Positions 12,455 to 24,416 of a DNA stretch of 64,000 bases are shown one piece after another. The notes beneath the pieces are model-generated. The model was not told the DNA's origin. It did not search any database and saw nothing but the letters and a program-made list of their open reading frames with translations. A program made the translations under genes and the position numbers. This DNA comes from Calycina herbarum (lineage: Eukaryota; Ascomycota; Leotiomycetes; Helotiales; Pezizellaceae): contig LLEY01000218.1 of the NCBI GenBank assembly GCA_001414485.1, positions 1-64,000 of the forward strand, in the 5' to 3' direction. Numbering within the stretch: the stretch's first letter is position 1; every line of letters begins with the position of its first letter.

Positions 12455-13766
12455 TGTATGGGATTCTCTATGGGTGGTGGGAGAAATGGTAGGTAGCTAC
12501 ACTCTGCTCTGCTGCTAGGACAAACGCGATTCCTAGAGCTTGGAGCGCGTTGAATTTTAAGCTTTTGCGCTAAACTTCTTTTGGTAAAAGAACGAACGGA
12601 TCACCCTGCGCCCCGAGCTTTTAAATATTTGATACTTTTCTAGAAAGTTCAGCGCAGCTACCTATTCGGGCGATAGAAGTAACAGCTTCTTTCACACGTG
12701 ATATTCTACGACCTGGAAACATCGATCGTCAAGAGTCAAAACAGCACACTGCAACGTTGAATTTGGAAGCCAATCAAACCCCAATACCTCTGTCACCACG
12801 CAACAAATCAGATTGGACAACCGTAACGACCTGCATCTGGGACGGTTAATCGGCATCGGTAGAGATTTAGCACGAATCACAACCCTCATGGCGTGATAAA
12901 AACGGTGGTGCTAGTTGGAGAGGTCGATTTTTCAACCTGCGCCTTTCGGTTTTTTCATTTTGTCCAAGTCAGTCACGTCTGGCCTGACGTTGTGGCACAC
13001 CGCTTCAAGCAGTCCGGAGTATAGGTATGGGAGTCTGGTAACGACCCCGCAACAACAAATCGATGCTGCAACTCGACATATTCGTGCTCTTCCGAAAACT
13101 ACAGGGCATGAAGATGACAATCCATCCCAAGGAAGCGGTTGATTAGACTGGCAAAACAATCCGACGTCGTGGTTCGTGGGACGAGTTGTCCTGCTGAGAC
13201 GAGGCGACGCTGCCATACAATATCAAAAGTGGTGATGGCTTCAAAAATGAACCGAGCTACGGTATCGGCTCACTTCGGCTTGCAGGGGACGGAAGGAGGC
13301 TTACAGACCCACCATCCACACCCTGTGCGGAATGATAACCGCGGCCAGCGATAGCTCATGACCAGGGCTTGAAGGGCGGTGGAAACAGAACCATGGCCTT
13401 TTATTTCCAATCAAAACAGTCAACTTGGCCGAAAGTGGCTACAATCCTGCCGCCTTCCATGAGCTTGTTCGAAAAGCCCAGGTATCCCCACTAACGCCGA
13501 ATGATGGGTCCCAGGGTCCTCTTTTCCTCTCCGCTCTGTAATAAGTACTTCTTCTGCCCTATCTTTTGTTGCCGTTTTCCATTTTGTTGTCGTTTTTCTG
13601 GTGTGATATGCCATTCTGGTAATTCTCAATTACTTCTTGCTGCTATTTTTATTTCGCTTTGTGTTTAGTTAAAAGCTCAATCCATTATTTGATTTTTTCC
13701 CCATCTTTTGCCCTCTCAGGGCTCCTCACTTGCAAACGACGCGCCTTTGAGAGGTACTCATCGTGA
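12455..13766. other. Divergent intergenic region
   Basis: No gene supported. It should contain the promoters of the Nup37-like gene (minus) and the MFS gene (plus). The last 200 bp before 13767 are T-rich, as is common in fungal 5' UTRs. Short open frames near 12930-13350 have no recognisable motif. Confidence 0.5.
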
Positions 13767-16001
13767 ATGACGACAACCAGCATGGAAGAATCCCGGGGGA
13801 GTAAGGGGGGAACGTTACCTGGAAATGCCACCTCCACTTCTACTTCCAATTCACCCACTTTAAATTCAACTGCGAATGACCACATCGAGACGGACGAAAA
13901 GGCAGCATCAGCATCGATACGAAGTTCCCATTCGAGCAGTTCAAGCCATGATTCTGCGGATTCAGACCCATTGTCGCCACTCGAGCGAGCAATGACACCT
14001 AGTGTACTGACGGAGGCCGAACAAATGGAGAACCGGGATTTGACACATACCCGGACGGCTACATCTTTCGCGACAACCGGCTCGCGAATACCCTCCTTTG
14101 AAGTCGACTTTACGGAAAATGACTCCAATGATCCTCGAACGTGGCCTTTATGGTATAAGGGCTTGACCATGTTTGCCGTCAGCTTTTCGACGTGGGTAGT
14201 AGTTTTATATTCAACAAGTTATACGAGTTCAATGCCCGGGATGATGGAGGAATTTGGCGAGGATAATGAAGCAATTGCCACCCTCGGAGTGACATTTTAC
14301 CTCGTTGGACTAGCTGCGGGAAGCTTGGTATTGGCACCGTTGAGTGAGATTTATGGACGGAGACCGGTGTACATTGGAAGTCTGTTATTCTTTGCTGCTA
14401 TGGTGTTACCTTGTGCTTTGGCAACTTCATTACCCGAAATTTTAATTGTTCGATTCTTTGGGTATGACAATCTATTCTGGATGTTTGAACCTTTCTAATA
14501 TTTTGAAAACAGAGCTTTAGCTGGCGCGGCTATGATTTCGAATTCGCCAGGAACCGTTGCAGATATCGTGGACGAACATTATCGAGCTCTCGCGTTTAGT
14601 ATTTGGAGTATTGGTCCCATGAATGGGCCAGTAACCGGTCCCCTAAGTAGGTCTTGAGTGTACTTGGATTTGACTTTCGTGGCTGACATGTAATATTTGG
14701 TGGATTTGCTGCTCAATATCTGGGGTGGAGATGGACTAATTGGCTTGTCCTGATTTTCGCCGGTGTAGCATTTATCATGTGTTCTTTCATCCAAGAGACG
14801 TATGCTCCAGTTCTGTTAAAAAGAAAGGCTGCTCGAATGAGAAAAGAGACCGGAGATGATAGATGGTGGTGTAGATACGATAACCATATGACTTGTAAGT
14901 TTTGTGACACTTTGGCATATTTAATGCTAATAATTTTTATAGTGAAGGAAATTCTCAAAGTCAATCTATCACGGCCATTTATTTTGTCTTTTACAGAGCC
15001 AATTCTGTGGTTCTGGAACGCGTATATTGCGGTATGTGCTTTCTTCGAGCGGCCGTTACAATATTTGGAATTGTTGCGCAAGGAAGAAGACTAATGAAAT
15101 TTCTAGATCATTTACGGAATTCTCTACCTTTGTTTCGTGTAAGCAACTTTCCCTTTTTTTGTACTTCTATTCTTAGTGGTCGGGAGCAAATCTTCATCGT
15201 TACTCACTGCTCTCGGCTCCTGATTCGGCGAAAGAAGAAAAAATCCGTATGCTAATTTGTTGCAGTGCATATCCAATAATCTACACTGGTCTTCGTGGGT
15301 GGTCAGCCGGATTCACGGGACTGGCATTCGTTGGAATTGGTGTTGGGACAATGCTAGCGATCGTCACAGAACCGCTAGCTCGGAAAATCGTCAACTCACA
15401 CAAAAAGGATCCAGCAACTGGGCGGGTGTATCCTGAAGCCTCGGTTTGCATCATTTGCTTCGCCTCCTTCCTCTGCCCCATTGGCCAACTCTGGTTTTCG
15501 TGGACGAGCACGCCTGTGACCATTCATTGGATTTGGCCAATCTTGTCAGGCGTTCCGTTCGGAGCAGGAAACTGCCTGGTCTTCATCTACGCCTCGAATT
15601 ATCTCGCTGGTTCTTATGGTATCTACTCTGCATCAGCGCTCGCTGGAAATGCTGTTGTGCGATCAATGGTTGGCGGGACTTTACCCCTCGCTGGACCATC
15701 GATGTATAGAGCTCTTTCGCCGCATTGGGCGGGAACGATTTTGGGTCTTGTGCAGGTTGCACTAATCCCGATTCCGTTTGTGTTTTATAAATGGGGAGAT
15801 AGGATTCGTGCGAGGAGTCCGTTGATTAAGCAGATGAGGGAGGATCAGGAGAAGAGTCAGAAGAGGGCTGCGAGGGCGAAGAGGAATGCGGAGAAGTTGG
15901 AGGCAGCGAGGGTGGGTGGGGTAGTGGATGTTGAGAATGATGCGGCGGAGGAGACGGGGAATGAGAAGAGTGTTGAGGCTGGAGTGTCTGAAAAGGCTTG
16001 A
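13767..16001 (+). CDS. MFS transporter, DHA1 (drug/polyamine) type
   Basis: Six predicted exons, 628 aa: 13767-14461, 14513-14646, 14694-14894, 14943-15031, 15107-15138, 15266-16001. It is a plasma-membrane proton antiporter of the major facilitator superfamily. About 125 Ser/Thr-rich cytosolic residues precede the first membrane span; motif A-like [17 protein letters not shown] follows span 2 and the antiporter motif GPVTGP is in span 5. The C-terminal tail is basic, then acidic. Intron 5 (15139-15265) is 127 nt and homologous to an intron in the permease gene at 38.4 kb. Intron 2 (14647-14693) has a good donor and a CTGAC branch point, but the place where AG is expected reads AA, and no AG lies in a usable position. 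The gene is therefore either spliced unusually, defective, or affected by a base error. Substrate cannot be told from sequence. Confidence 0.85.
15139..15265 (+). repeat. Introner-like intron, copy 1
   Basis: This spliceosomal intron (GTAAGC..CAG, 127 nt) in the MFS gene shares blocks in the same order with the intron at 38377-38501: ACTTTCCC, CTATTCTTAG, GGTCGGG, TTACTCACTGCTC, CGGCTCC, and TATGCTAATTTGTTGCAG, the last reaching the 3' splice site. The host exons are unrelated, so the similarity belongs to the introns themselves. Confidence 0.85.
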
Positions 16002-17132
16002 TTGGAGTTGATGTGGAAAAGTTCAGTTGTATATTGATTTGTTTGTTTTGTGAATACCCCATATAGATTTTGTTGATAGTATGAAGCTTTTTTTGTACTA
16101 GTGAGAGACCCAGTTTGCGGAAAGGCGGAAGCTACTTGTAATAGTACGAACCAATAATTGACACTTTTCTGACTTTTCCCAAACTAAAATAGTTATCGAA
16201 GTACTGACCTGACTAGAGTAAGTGGCAATAGAGTCATGCGCTAAACACGTACGGACTCTACTAATAGAATCCCAAACCCGGATAAAAAGTTAAGCTTAAA
16301 ACGACAGCTCCCAGATATAAATATCTCCAATCACGTGTATTCGAATCGGCCCCCAACATGAACTCCCCCAGGGTGACCCCCAAGTCAGCCTTGCAGCCAC
16401 CGTTTAAACATGAGGCGTTGCTGGGGAGAGGTTCAGCCTAGCCTCTCAGGATGTCAGATTGTATGGGAAGAGTAGGTATTGGCCAGCTGACAAAGACCTG
16501 AGAGATAGGCGGTCAAAGAAGGAAACTCAGAGAGAAGAGAATTCAGTGATTAATTTGTAGAGAGTGATTGTGATTGTTGCTCTAGAAGATTGACGAGTTG
16601 TTGACTCCAATGACTCTGCCCCTCCTCAAACCCCTGAATGTATCGTCCGGCAGGCTTCTCAGTGTTCCACCTCTCACTGGTTCCAGCCTCTGACCTGCCA
16701 GCATCCACCATTCGGCTCGCCTAAAAAAAGGTGCACGGCCTGGCAAAACCGACACACAAAAACATCTACAGGGCGACTGCTTCCCTACCGTCTTCTTTTC
16801 TCCTCCACGCATCTCACCTGTCAATCCCCCAACCCGGTGTAGTCAATCCTGCTCTTCAGAGTCTTCTCTCGTGTCACTAGTTGTCCTCCACCTTTACCTC
16901 CATCAATCAAAGCCCACATCGCCCGAATCGGCTGCCTCCAAGAAAAGCATATCAAGTCACCGCTTCGGCCCCAAAAGACAACCCACCACCTCACCGACAA
17001 CCTGCACAAAGAATCTCGACGCCTCGCCGCTGCCCTCTCAACGCGCTCGCGATCCAAACCTCGAAGATACCTCGAACGACCACCACATACAAACCTGCCT
17101 TTAACAGAACCCTTCTGTGACTTTCAGTAGTC
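16002..17132. other. Intergenic upstream of eIF2A
   Basis: No gene supported. The right half (about 16600-17130) is C-rich and T-rich and probably contains the promoter and 5' UTR of eIF2A. Small open frames at 16820-17120 occur on both strands with no recognisable content. Confidence 0.5.
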
Positions 17133-19497
17133 ATGGCTGGCCCTACGCAGTTTGCATACCGAACATTGAAGGAGATTGGCATCGTGGATGCTGCGCCTGT
17201 CTACGAGCCTTTGCCTGGGTTTCAGAGACCGGAAGGGAACTCGCGTTGCTGCACATACTCGCCCTGCGGTCGCTACTTTGCCTGGGCTTCCAATGACGGT
17301 GTTACTGTTGTTGATGCATCTGTCGGACACGTCATCACCACCTTACCCACTCCCAACGTCTACGAATTAGGCTTCTCCCCTCGAGGCTCATACATCATTA
17401 CCTGGGAACGCCCCTCCAAGGACGAGAATGGGGATGCCGTGAAGAACCTGAAGGTCTGGCTCACCGCAGAGGATGTTGCCCAGGGTGTGGAGAAGGTTGT
17501 GGGTCAGTTTGTGCAGAAATCGCAGACCGGTTGGAACCTACAATACACTTTTGATGAGAAATACTGCGCCAGATCGGTTACCAATGAGGTGCAGTTCTAC
17601 GAAAGTGGTGATCTGGGAACAGTTTGGAACAAGCTTCGGGCTGAGGGGATTGCCGATTTTGCAATCTCTCCAGGCAATAACCATGCTGTAGCTGCTTTCA
17701 TTCCAGAGAAAAAGGTATGTCTATAAAGGTCTCTACAATAACAATACTAACTCCTTTTAGGGTCAACCAGCTGCCGTTAAGATTTTCAACGTCCCTCAAT
17801 TCAACAGTCCTGTTTCACAGAAGAATTTCTTCAAAGGTGACAAGGTTCAATTGAAATGGAACAACCTGGGCACAACGTTGATTTGTCTTGCACAAACTGA
17901 GGTCGATAAGACAGGCAAGAGTTATTATGGAGAGACTACGCTATATGTGCTGAGCGCAAATGGCGGATTCGATTCCAGAATTACTCTAGACAAGGAGGGC
18001 CCAATCCATGATGTATCCTGGTCGCCCAACTCGAAAGAGTTCGGTGTCATCTACGGATACATGCCAGCAAAGACTACAATTTTCAACCAAAGAGCCGTTG
18101 CTACACACACCTTCCCACTCGGTCCACGAAACACGATTTTGTTCTCCCCAACCGGTCGGTTTGTTTTGGTAGCTGGATTTGGAAATCTTGCTGGTCAGAT
18201 GGATATTTATGATCTCGAAAAGGATTATAAGAAGATCTGTACAATTGAGGGTGGAAATCCCAGTGTTTGTGAATGGAGTCCAGACAGCAGATACATTCTT
18301 ACTGCCACCACCAGCCCTCGTCTCCGTGTTGATAACGGGATTCGTTTGTGGCATGTTGGAGGAGGGATCATGTACAATCAGGATATGGTTGAGTTGTATC
18401 ATACTACGTGGAGACCACAATCTGCGGAACAGGTTGCCTCTGGTGATCCATTGCACCCGGTTCCAACCCCTCACAAATCCGCATTGGCCTACTTGGGTAC
18501 CGTCAAGACACCGTCAAAGCCTGCAGGTGCTTATAGGCCACCCGGAGCCCGTGGAACCTCAACCCCTCTTCACTTTAAGCGTGAGGACGAAGGGGGAGCT
18601 GCCCACATCGTTAGCAATGGCACTTCTCTGGTAAACTCCAACGGATTCGGACCCCGAGCAAGAAGACAAGTACCAGGAGCCGAGGTGGTCAACAGTCTTC
18701 CGCCTGGAGCAGAGCCTGCAAACCCTCCCGCAGGAGCAGCTGAGGGAGATGAAAATCTTTCCAAGGCCGCTTTGAAGAACAAGAAGAAGCGTGAAGCAAA
18801 GAAGGCCAAGGACGCAGAGGCCAAGGCAGCTGGATTGGAACCGGCTACACAAAATGCACCTGCTCAAGGCGCTGATCACCGCAGTCCTGAGCGAAGAGAA
18901 CGACGAGAGCATCAGCGCAGCCGATCCAAGGGAACTCAAGATGTTCGCAACTCCAACTCAGATGTTCGCAACTCATCGCAGCAAAGATATCGTAGCAACA
19001 CCCAACGAGGTCAACAACCAAACATGCAACAATATCAAAACCAGAACCAAGGTGGTCAGGGATATCAAAACCAAGGCCAATATCAAAACCAGGGTCAATA
19101 TCAAGGTCAAGGAGGGTATGGAGGACAACCTCAGTACCAAGGACAAAATCAATACCAGGGCCAAAACCAGCAACAAAACCAAAACCATCGTCAGAACTAC
19201 AACCAGAACGGTCAAAATGGACATGGAGGTGTTCCCTTGAATCAGATGAACAATTTGGCCATCAATCCTGTCCAGCAGCGCCAACCGGAGGTTGCCCCAG
19301 AATTGTCCGTCACCTCGCCTAACGGTGGAAGTCCCAATGCCAAGAAGTTGCGAGGATTGCAAAAGAAGATCCGCGCCATTGAGGATTTGGAGATGAGACT
19401 TGCGGGTGGGGAGAAGTTGGAGGATACGCAATTGAAGAAGATTGGAACGAAGAACTCGGTTCAGTCGGAATTGAATGCGTTGGAGCGTGAGGGTTAG
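17133..19497 (+). CDS. Translation initiation factor eIF2A
   Basis: Two exons, 772 aa: 17133-17714 and 17761-19497, with one 46-nt intron (GTATGT..TAG). eIF2A is a cytosolic beta-propeller factor able to deliver initiator tRNA to the 40S subunit in alternative initiation. The N-terminus starts as a WD-type propeller (SRCCTYSPCGRYFAWASNDG) and the centre shows NTILFSPTGRFVLVAGFGNLAG and CEWSPDSRYILTATTSPRLR, both highly characteristic. A Lys/Ala-rich linker (KNKKKREAKKAKDAEAKAAG) follows. Residues roughly 600-690 are a Gln/Asn/Gly/Tyr low-complexity stretch made of QNQGQYQ-like repeats. The C-terminal helix KKLRGLQKKIRAIEDLEMRL is conserved in the family. An initiator tRNA gene happens to lie 1.1 kb downstream; I attach no functional meaning to that. 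Confidence 0.93.
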
Positions 19498-20572
19498 TTA
19501 CCGGATGAGTTGTTCAGCGGGTGGGGGACGGGTTATCCAAAAAAAAAAGTGTATGAGTCGGCGTTTTGAAGTTGTTGTTGTTGGATTGCATTTGGACAAA
19601 TGATGAGATCTAATGCCGGGAGATGTGGACGAGAGGATGCAAGAGCGTATCGTGGATAGGCGATTGTAAGGCTCTCTCTTTGGGGGAGATCGCGGCCTTT
19701 TTTGAGGGCTGCATCATCATCATTCTCATCATCGATCAATCAATCAATCAATTCAGCGAGACTAAATAGAAAATCAAAAAAGAAAATTTCAAATTTGAAG
19801 TAGTGTTTTCTTTTTGTGTGAATGAAGTGGATTTGTACGAGTTTTTGATTCACTTGTATGAGTGTTAGTTGTCTTGAGAGAAAATGGATAACGAATGTTC
19901 TCATGATTTAAAACAAGGATCTTTCTGTGTTTTCTTCTTATGTGTGGAGTTTGAGGGAATTGGGAGATTGAAGGGCAGGTCGGTGGGTGGTGAAGATGTT
20001 GAATGGTGGTTGGGAAAGAAGAGGAGTGATGGGCCTACTGTATGCAGGGAATTATGTTTATTACGTGTAGTCTAGCGGCAACATGATGAAGTTGAGGCAC
20101 TTTGCTGCTGGAACTGTGGTTCTGGCTGGTTTGCTTATCTTCTTCCAGGATGGTGTTGGAGTTGAGATGTACATATAGGTAGCTGTTTTTGGCTTTGCAA
20201 CTGCCTGCTACTTAGGTGAAGATAACGAAGAAAGGTCGAGAGAGGTAGGGATTGGGAAGCTGTAGACATGCGAGCAAGACAACGAGGCTGGAACTTATCT
20301 TGATAAGTGAGTAGGATTTATAAGAAGAAACGTAGACTCTACATGTATTATGAAAACCAAGGAAGTTATAGAAAGTTGATTTTCAGACAATATCCTAAAT
20401 AGGAAAAAGAGACCCGCTTAAAACATTAACCGAACCAGGAACGTCCCTTTCATTATATTTTCAAACCATCCAAAAATCAAAATACGCTTCATCTAGCTTC
20501 AATCCTTGTAAGAGCTTCAAAAAGCACTCGGAAAAAAGGATTAAAAAATGCAAAAAGAAATCACTCGTAGAT
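19498..20572. other. Intergenic between eIF2A and tRNA-iMet
   Basis: No gene supported. It contains an A-rich 3' flank of eIF2A and a short TCAA tandem (about 19735-19752). Confidence 0.5.
20543..20556 (-). terminator. RNA polymerase III terminator of tRNA-iMet
   Basis: Immediately downstream of the tRNA on the minus strand there are two T runs (T5 at 20552-20556 and T6 at 20543-20548), the usual Pol III stop signal. Confidence 0.75.
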
Positions 20573-20643
20573 AGCAATGCCTGGTTTCGATCCAGGGACC
20601 TCCGGGTTATGAGCCCGGCGCGCTTCCGCTGCGCCACATTGCT
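20573..20643 (-). tRNA. Initiator tRNA-Met (CAT)
   Basis: The minus strand folds as a 71-nt cloverleaf with no intron. The acceptor stem pairs AGCAATG with CATTGCT, giving the A1-U72 pair characteristic of eukaryotic initiator tRNA. The anticodon stem is CCGGG/CCCGG around CTCATAA (anticodon CAT), and the T stem is CCTGG/CCAGG with loop ATCGAAA. The loop reads AUCGAAA instead of TTCRANY, another initiator feature, and forms a B box close to GGATCGAAACC. The A box is TGGCGCAGCGG. CCA is not encoded. Confidence 0.97.
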
Positions 20644-20936
20644 TGATTTTATTTGAATCTGGAGATTCTGAACAAAGGCTTGTGATTTGTTGAGGAACTT
20701 TTGCTTATTGGAATTTATGAAAGCGGATTCAAGATATTCTTGTGGGTGGAGGATTCTGTGGAGGTTGTGTCATGTGATTTGGGATGTGAGTCATAAGCTA
20801 CGGATAACGAAATGGAGAACATTTTAGTGCATGGATTTTATGTTGTGCAACTTCAATGAGATTCCTGTATCATATGAAGCTAAAACTCGGGTTTGAGAAG
20901 TTATTCCAAGTTTACTTTGCTGGAGAAGGACTACCT
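20644..20936. other. tRNA upstream flank
   Basis: AT-rich spacer holding no gene that I can support. Confidence 0.5.
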
Positions 20937-21060
20937 CATTCGTTCCTTCCCTCAACCTGAACACCCCAGGAGACAAAACTCAAGGTCGCTCCTTCCCTCT
21001 TACCTCCTCGACCTTGGCATCGTGCCGCCATGCCACCATGACGAGAGCGAGGAAGGAAGG
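20937..21060. repeat. Dispersed CGTTCCTTCC repeat, copy B
   Basis: It contains TTCGTTCCTTCCCTC and, 50 bp later, AAGGTCGCTCCTTCCCTC, the latter almost identical to 56473-56489. An inverted GAGGAAGGAAGG lies at 21049-21060. The stop codon and the last residues of the adjacent deaminase gene fall inside this segment. Confidence 0.5.
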
Positions 21061-23872
21061 CGCGTCCAAAAATTATCTTTTAATTTCTCTTTCCGATGAA
21101 TCCCTTCATGCCAGGTAATCACAACTCCTAACCTTTCCAAATTTCTCCTCCCAAAACACATATCGAATTCTAGTTTCTCCTCTCCTTTAATGGGTCTCAC
21201 ATCTACTTCATCACCGCCTCTCATTTTCTTTATGTTTATGCAATTCTCTCTTCCACTGTGTCTGGATTCAAAAAGCTCTACTTTTCCGTGGGATACAGCT
21301 TCGAGGTCGAAGGTGTATCTTACTTTTTTGTGGCCTACTGGTTTGTTGGAGAGAGTGAAGGATTTTGTTGATGGGTGGATGGGGAAAGAGAGGGGGAGGT
21401 CGCGGCATGTGAAGTATTGTTCCAGAAGTTGTGGTGATTGCGGGGGAGAAGTTGGTGCGGGTATTCTTGGGGGTGGTCTTGTTTCTTCGAGCTGTATTTC
21501 TGGTTCTTCTTCCTCCTTCCTACTACTGTTGGGCTTATGTGCGAGATGAGGTGGGGATGTTGTCGATATACGTTCTATTTTTGAATCTCTTTCTTGTTGG
21601 CGAGCACCATTGAGTTGTTGCTCTTCAATGGATGGGGTTGTTATACTTGGCGTTCGCGAAGGGACCTTTTGCTGAGGTTTTGAACTTGAATCTGGATTAG
21701 ATTGTTGCACCAGAGAAAACTGCATTTGTTTCATGATGGCTGCTGACAGCAATGTCTCTTCAGCATCTGTTTTAACGTCTTCGTCTTGCTTGCTATTATT
21801 CCTGAGTTCCTTTGCTGGAAGAAATAGGGATTCAGTGCTTCGCTTTCGCATTAAGATCGGAATTTTCTCTTGGAGCTCTACCTTGAAAGCCTGGTCTTGG
21901 TGGCTATCATATTCGTGTTGTTGCTCTGGAAGCAATAGTGGTATTGTTGGTGTAGGAGCATTCTCTTGATGCTCAGTTCCTGAATCTCGACTAGGTTGTT
22001 GTATCGGATTGTTTTGCATTAGTGAACATGTCGCGATTTCGGGACTCGGCTTGGGATATTCTTCTTGCTTGCTGGGAGGTCGTGGTTGTTGTATCGGAGA
22101 ACTTCGTGTTAGTGCAATCTTCTCCCGTCCTGTTTTTCGTTCTTCTCCCACCTTCCCCACGACCTCCTCCGCTTCTTCAACATGCTCGTCAGAAATATTT
22201 GACGGTATTCCTGGGGAACCTTGTGTTGGTGTTTTAGTCCCTGCCATCTCCTCAAATTCTATCCGTGAACCTTCTTCCACAAGCTGACTGACAGAAAATT
22301 GTTGTCGCTCCAAAGAATCATTCGCTGATATCAGGGAGTATGGCTCCGGTATCGTCTCTTCCGATTTTGATGATGTATCTTCTTCTTTTTGCTTAAAAGC
22401 GCGAATGGTACTCGAGGAGGACGAACTGCTATTTCTTTTGAGAGTGGAAGGAGGGATGGGAAGAGCAGCCTCCTCTATGTTACCACTTACGACAGACGAA
22501 TCAGTGCTGGATTCCTCCCTCTTCTCCCACACATTTGCCTTACTATCTGCCCAAGAATTTATAACGTAACCACCTCTCTTTGACCATCTTTTGAGCACAA
22601 CGCTCATATTTTCCACGATTTCCTGGAAGATTGTTCGTTGTCGGGGGTCCATCCAAGAGGAATTAGGAATCGTCCAGTGGGTATACAGTCTTTTGTGCGA
22701 GTGTGAGATACCGAATTTGCCATGGAGCTTTATGAATTGATCGCAGAGCAAACAGGCTGATTTACTGGATCCTATTGCCCGTGGTGGAAAAGCCATGGGA
22801 TAGTTCTCATAGAAAAGCACCAGTTGCACTTCGCCATGCACATTACACGATTGGTTCGAGCTAGCGGGCTTCCTTGGAGGAGGAGCTTCTAATACTTCAA
22901 GTTGGAAGTTTGTGAATAAGTGCCGGGTTCGTTCTTGCCGACCATGTCGAAGCAGATCACGGCATACCCCCCAATATTTTCCGAGCTTATCGATCTGTCG
23001 AACCTCGGAGCTTTGGTATATATATTCAGGAGTACCAAGGAGTTTGAGATGCTTTTCTAAGGAGTTTGAGGTTGTATGGTTCGAAATGTCATAACACTGT
23101 TTCACGACTTCTTTCAACTTGCCGAGTTGCTTCTTTTCTGGAGCATGATCAACCCCCTTGAGGGCAGAGCTGACACAACTCAACTCCTTCTTGAGTTTTG
23201 CAAATTTAGCGGCGTTTTCCCCCGATATGTGAAATGGTCTTGCAAGGACTTCGTTGATTCTAATATGTAATGGCGAAAAGCAATCGGAAGGAGCATTTTG
23301 CCACTGTGGACATTTCAAGCGGCTGTAAATACGCTGCTGGCTAAATTCGACAATTGCATGAAGGAGCGTCTCCTTGTACACTGCCCTATCTTTCCCTGAT
23401 TTGAAAGAAATTAGAGAGAGTTACAAAATTGTCAAGGTGTGAAAGTACCTGCTCTCGCATGCTCTTGGACAATACTCACGATGCCTGACAATCCATCGAT
23501 AACTGATTGTTTCGGGTTTTGATTGGAGGCAAGTCTGAGAATCAATCCAGGCCTTTCTCTTTGTTCTTCAAGTACAGTCGCCGAGACACCGTCTGGGGTC
23601 TTTTTAGTTGCAGCAAGAAATGCGAAATGGTCCGCCAAGTGAAGTTCGTCCTCATACGATAGTGAGTAATTGAATGAATCGGTGGTCCTCGGTTGTACTC
23701 GATAGTCTTCTGGGTGTTCAGGACTTCTTTTTTTGAGTTTATCGTTTAGATCGTGGACCCGTTCATAGAAGTTATTTGACAAGTCTGGTGTCCAAAGTCC
23801 ATTTGACGAGGTTATGATAGGCTGAGGAGCTCCCGATTCGCTTTTACGCGACTTTCTTCGTTGAGCGACCAT
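21000..23872 (-). CDS. OTT_1508-like nucleotide/nucleic-acid deaminase domain protein
   Basis: Two exons, 939 aa: exon 1 23449-23872, intron 23396-23448, exon 2 21000-23395. The centre carries a zinc-deaminase signature: HGEVQLVLFYE (H328, E330) followed by SSKSACLLCDQF (C356, C359). This is the HxE..CxxC arrangement of the OTT_1508-like branch of the AID/APOBEC-type deaminase superfamily that is expanded in fungi. The family is predicted to deaminate bases in nucleotides or nucleic acids; substrates are not established. The region between about 430 and 790 is Pro/Ser/Glu/Gln-rich and probably disordered, and a small conserved-looking beta-rich part follows (PVGHKKVRYTFDLEAVSHG). The final residues are read from repeat-derived DNA (copy B). 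Family assignment is from the motif pattern; a conserved fungal protein with unknown role is the cautious reading. Confidence 0.8.
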
Positions 23873-24416
23873 ATTTAAGCAAGTTGATCATTAAAATTCA
23901 ATTAAAACTGCGATTAAAGCTTTGATGAAAGCTTCGATGAAAGCTTCGATTTTCTCCCAGCCTCGTGCAAACGGAGAGGCCTCACTCAATTTTAGATGCA
24001 GCGGTTTGTTGCATTGCATATCACGACTCCAATAGCGATCCGGGAGCGGACGGCCTTGCATGAAATGCTATGATTGGGCACGCGACCCCTGTTCTCGTTT
24101 CGAGTAAACATTATCGAAGGGATGTTGCAAAGCCCATCTGGAATCTGTCATTCGCATCAATAATGCCTGAAAGGTCGTGAATCTGATTTTTGGCCCGTTT
24201 CAAAGATAATGGAAAATCAATCATTTGAAGAAAGAGTAGAAAGAAAAGAGGAAAGTACCTCAAGTGAGGGGGTTTGAAAGAACCATCTTCGCCCCTAACC
24301 TGGCAAGTTCGAGAATAAGAATATGTGGAATCCAAAATTGCAAGCACCAGACAGTTGAAGTGTATTGTGATTGTTCTTGAATTGTAACACTAAATCTGAA
24401 ATCTAATTTCTTTATT
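23873..24416. other. Intergenic
   Basis: No gene seen. Around 23911-23950 GCTTTGATGAAAGCTTCGATGAAAGC is a short imperfect direct repeat just upstream of the deaminase gene. Confidence 0.5.

Noticed and set aside
17133..20643. Functional pairing of eIF2A with the initiator tRNA gene
   Set aside because: They are 1.1 kb apart, on opposite strands and use different polymerases; adjacency is most simply chance.
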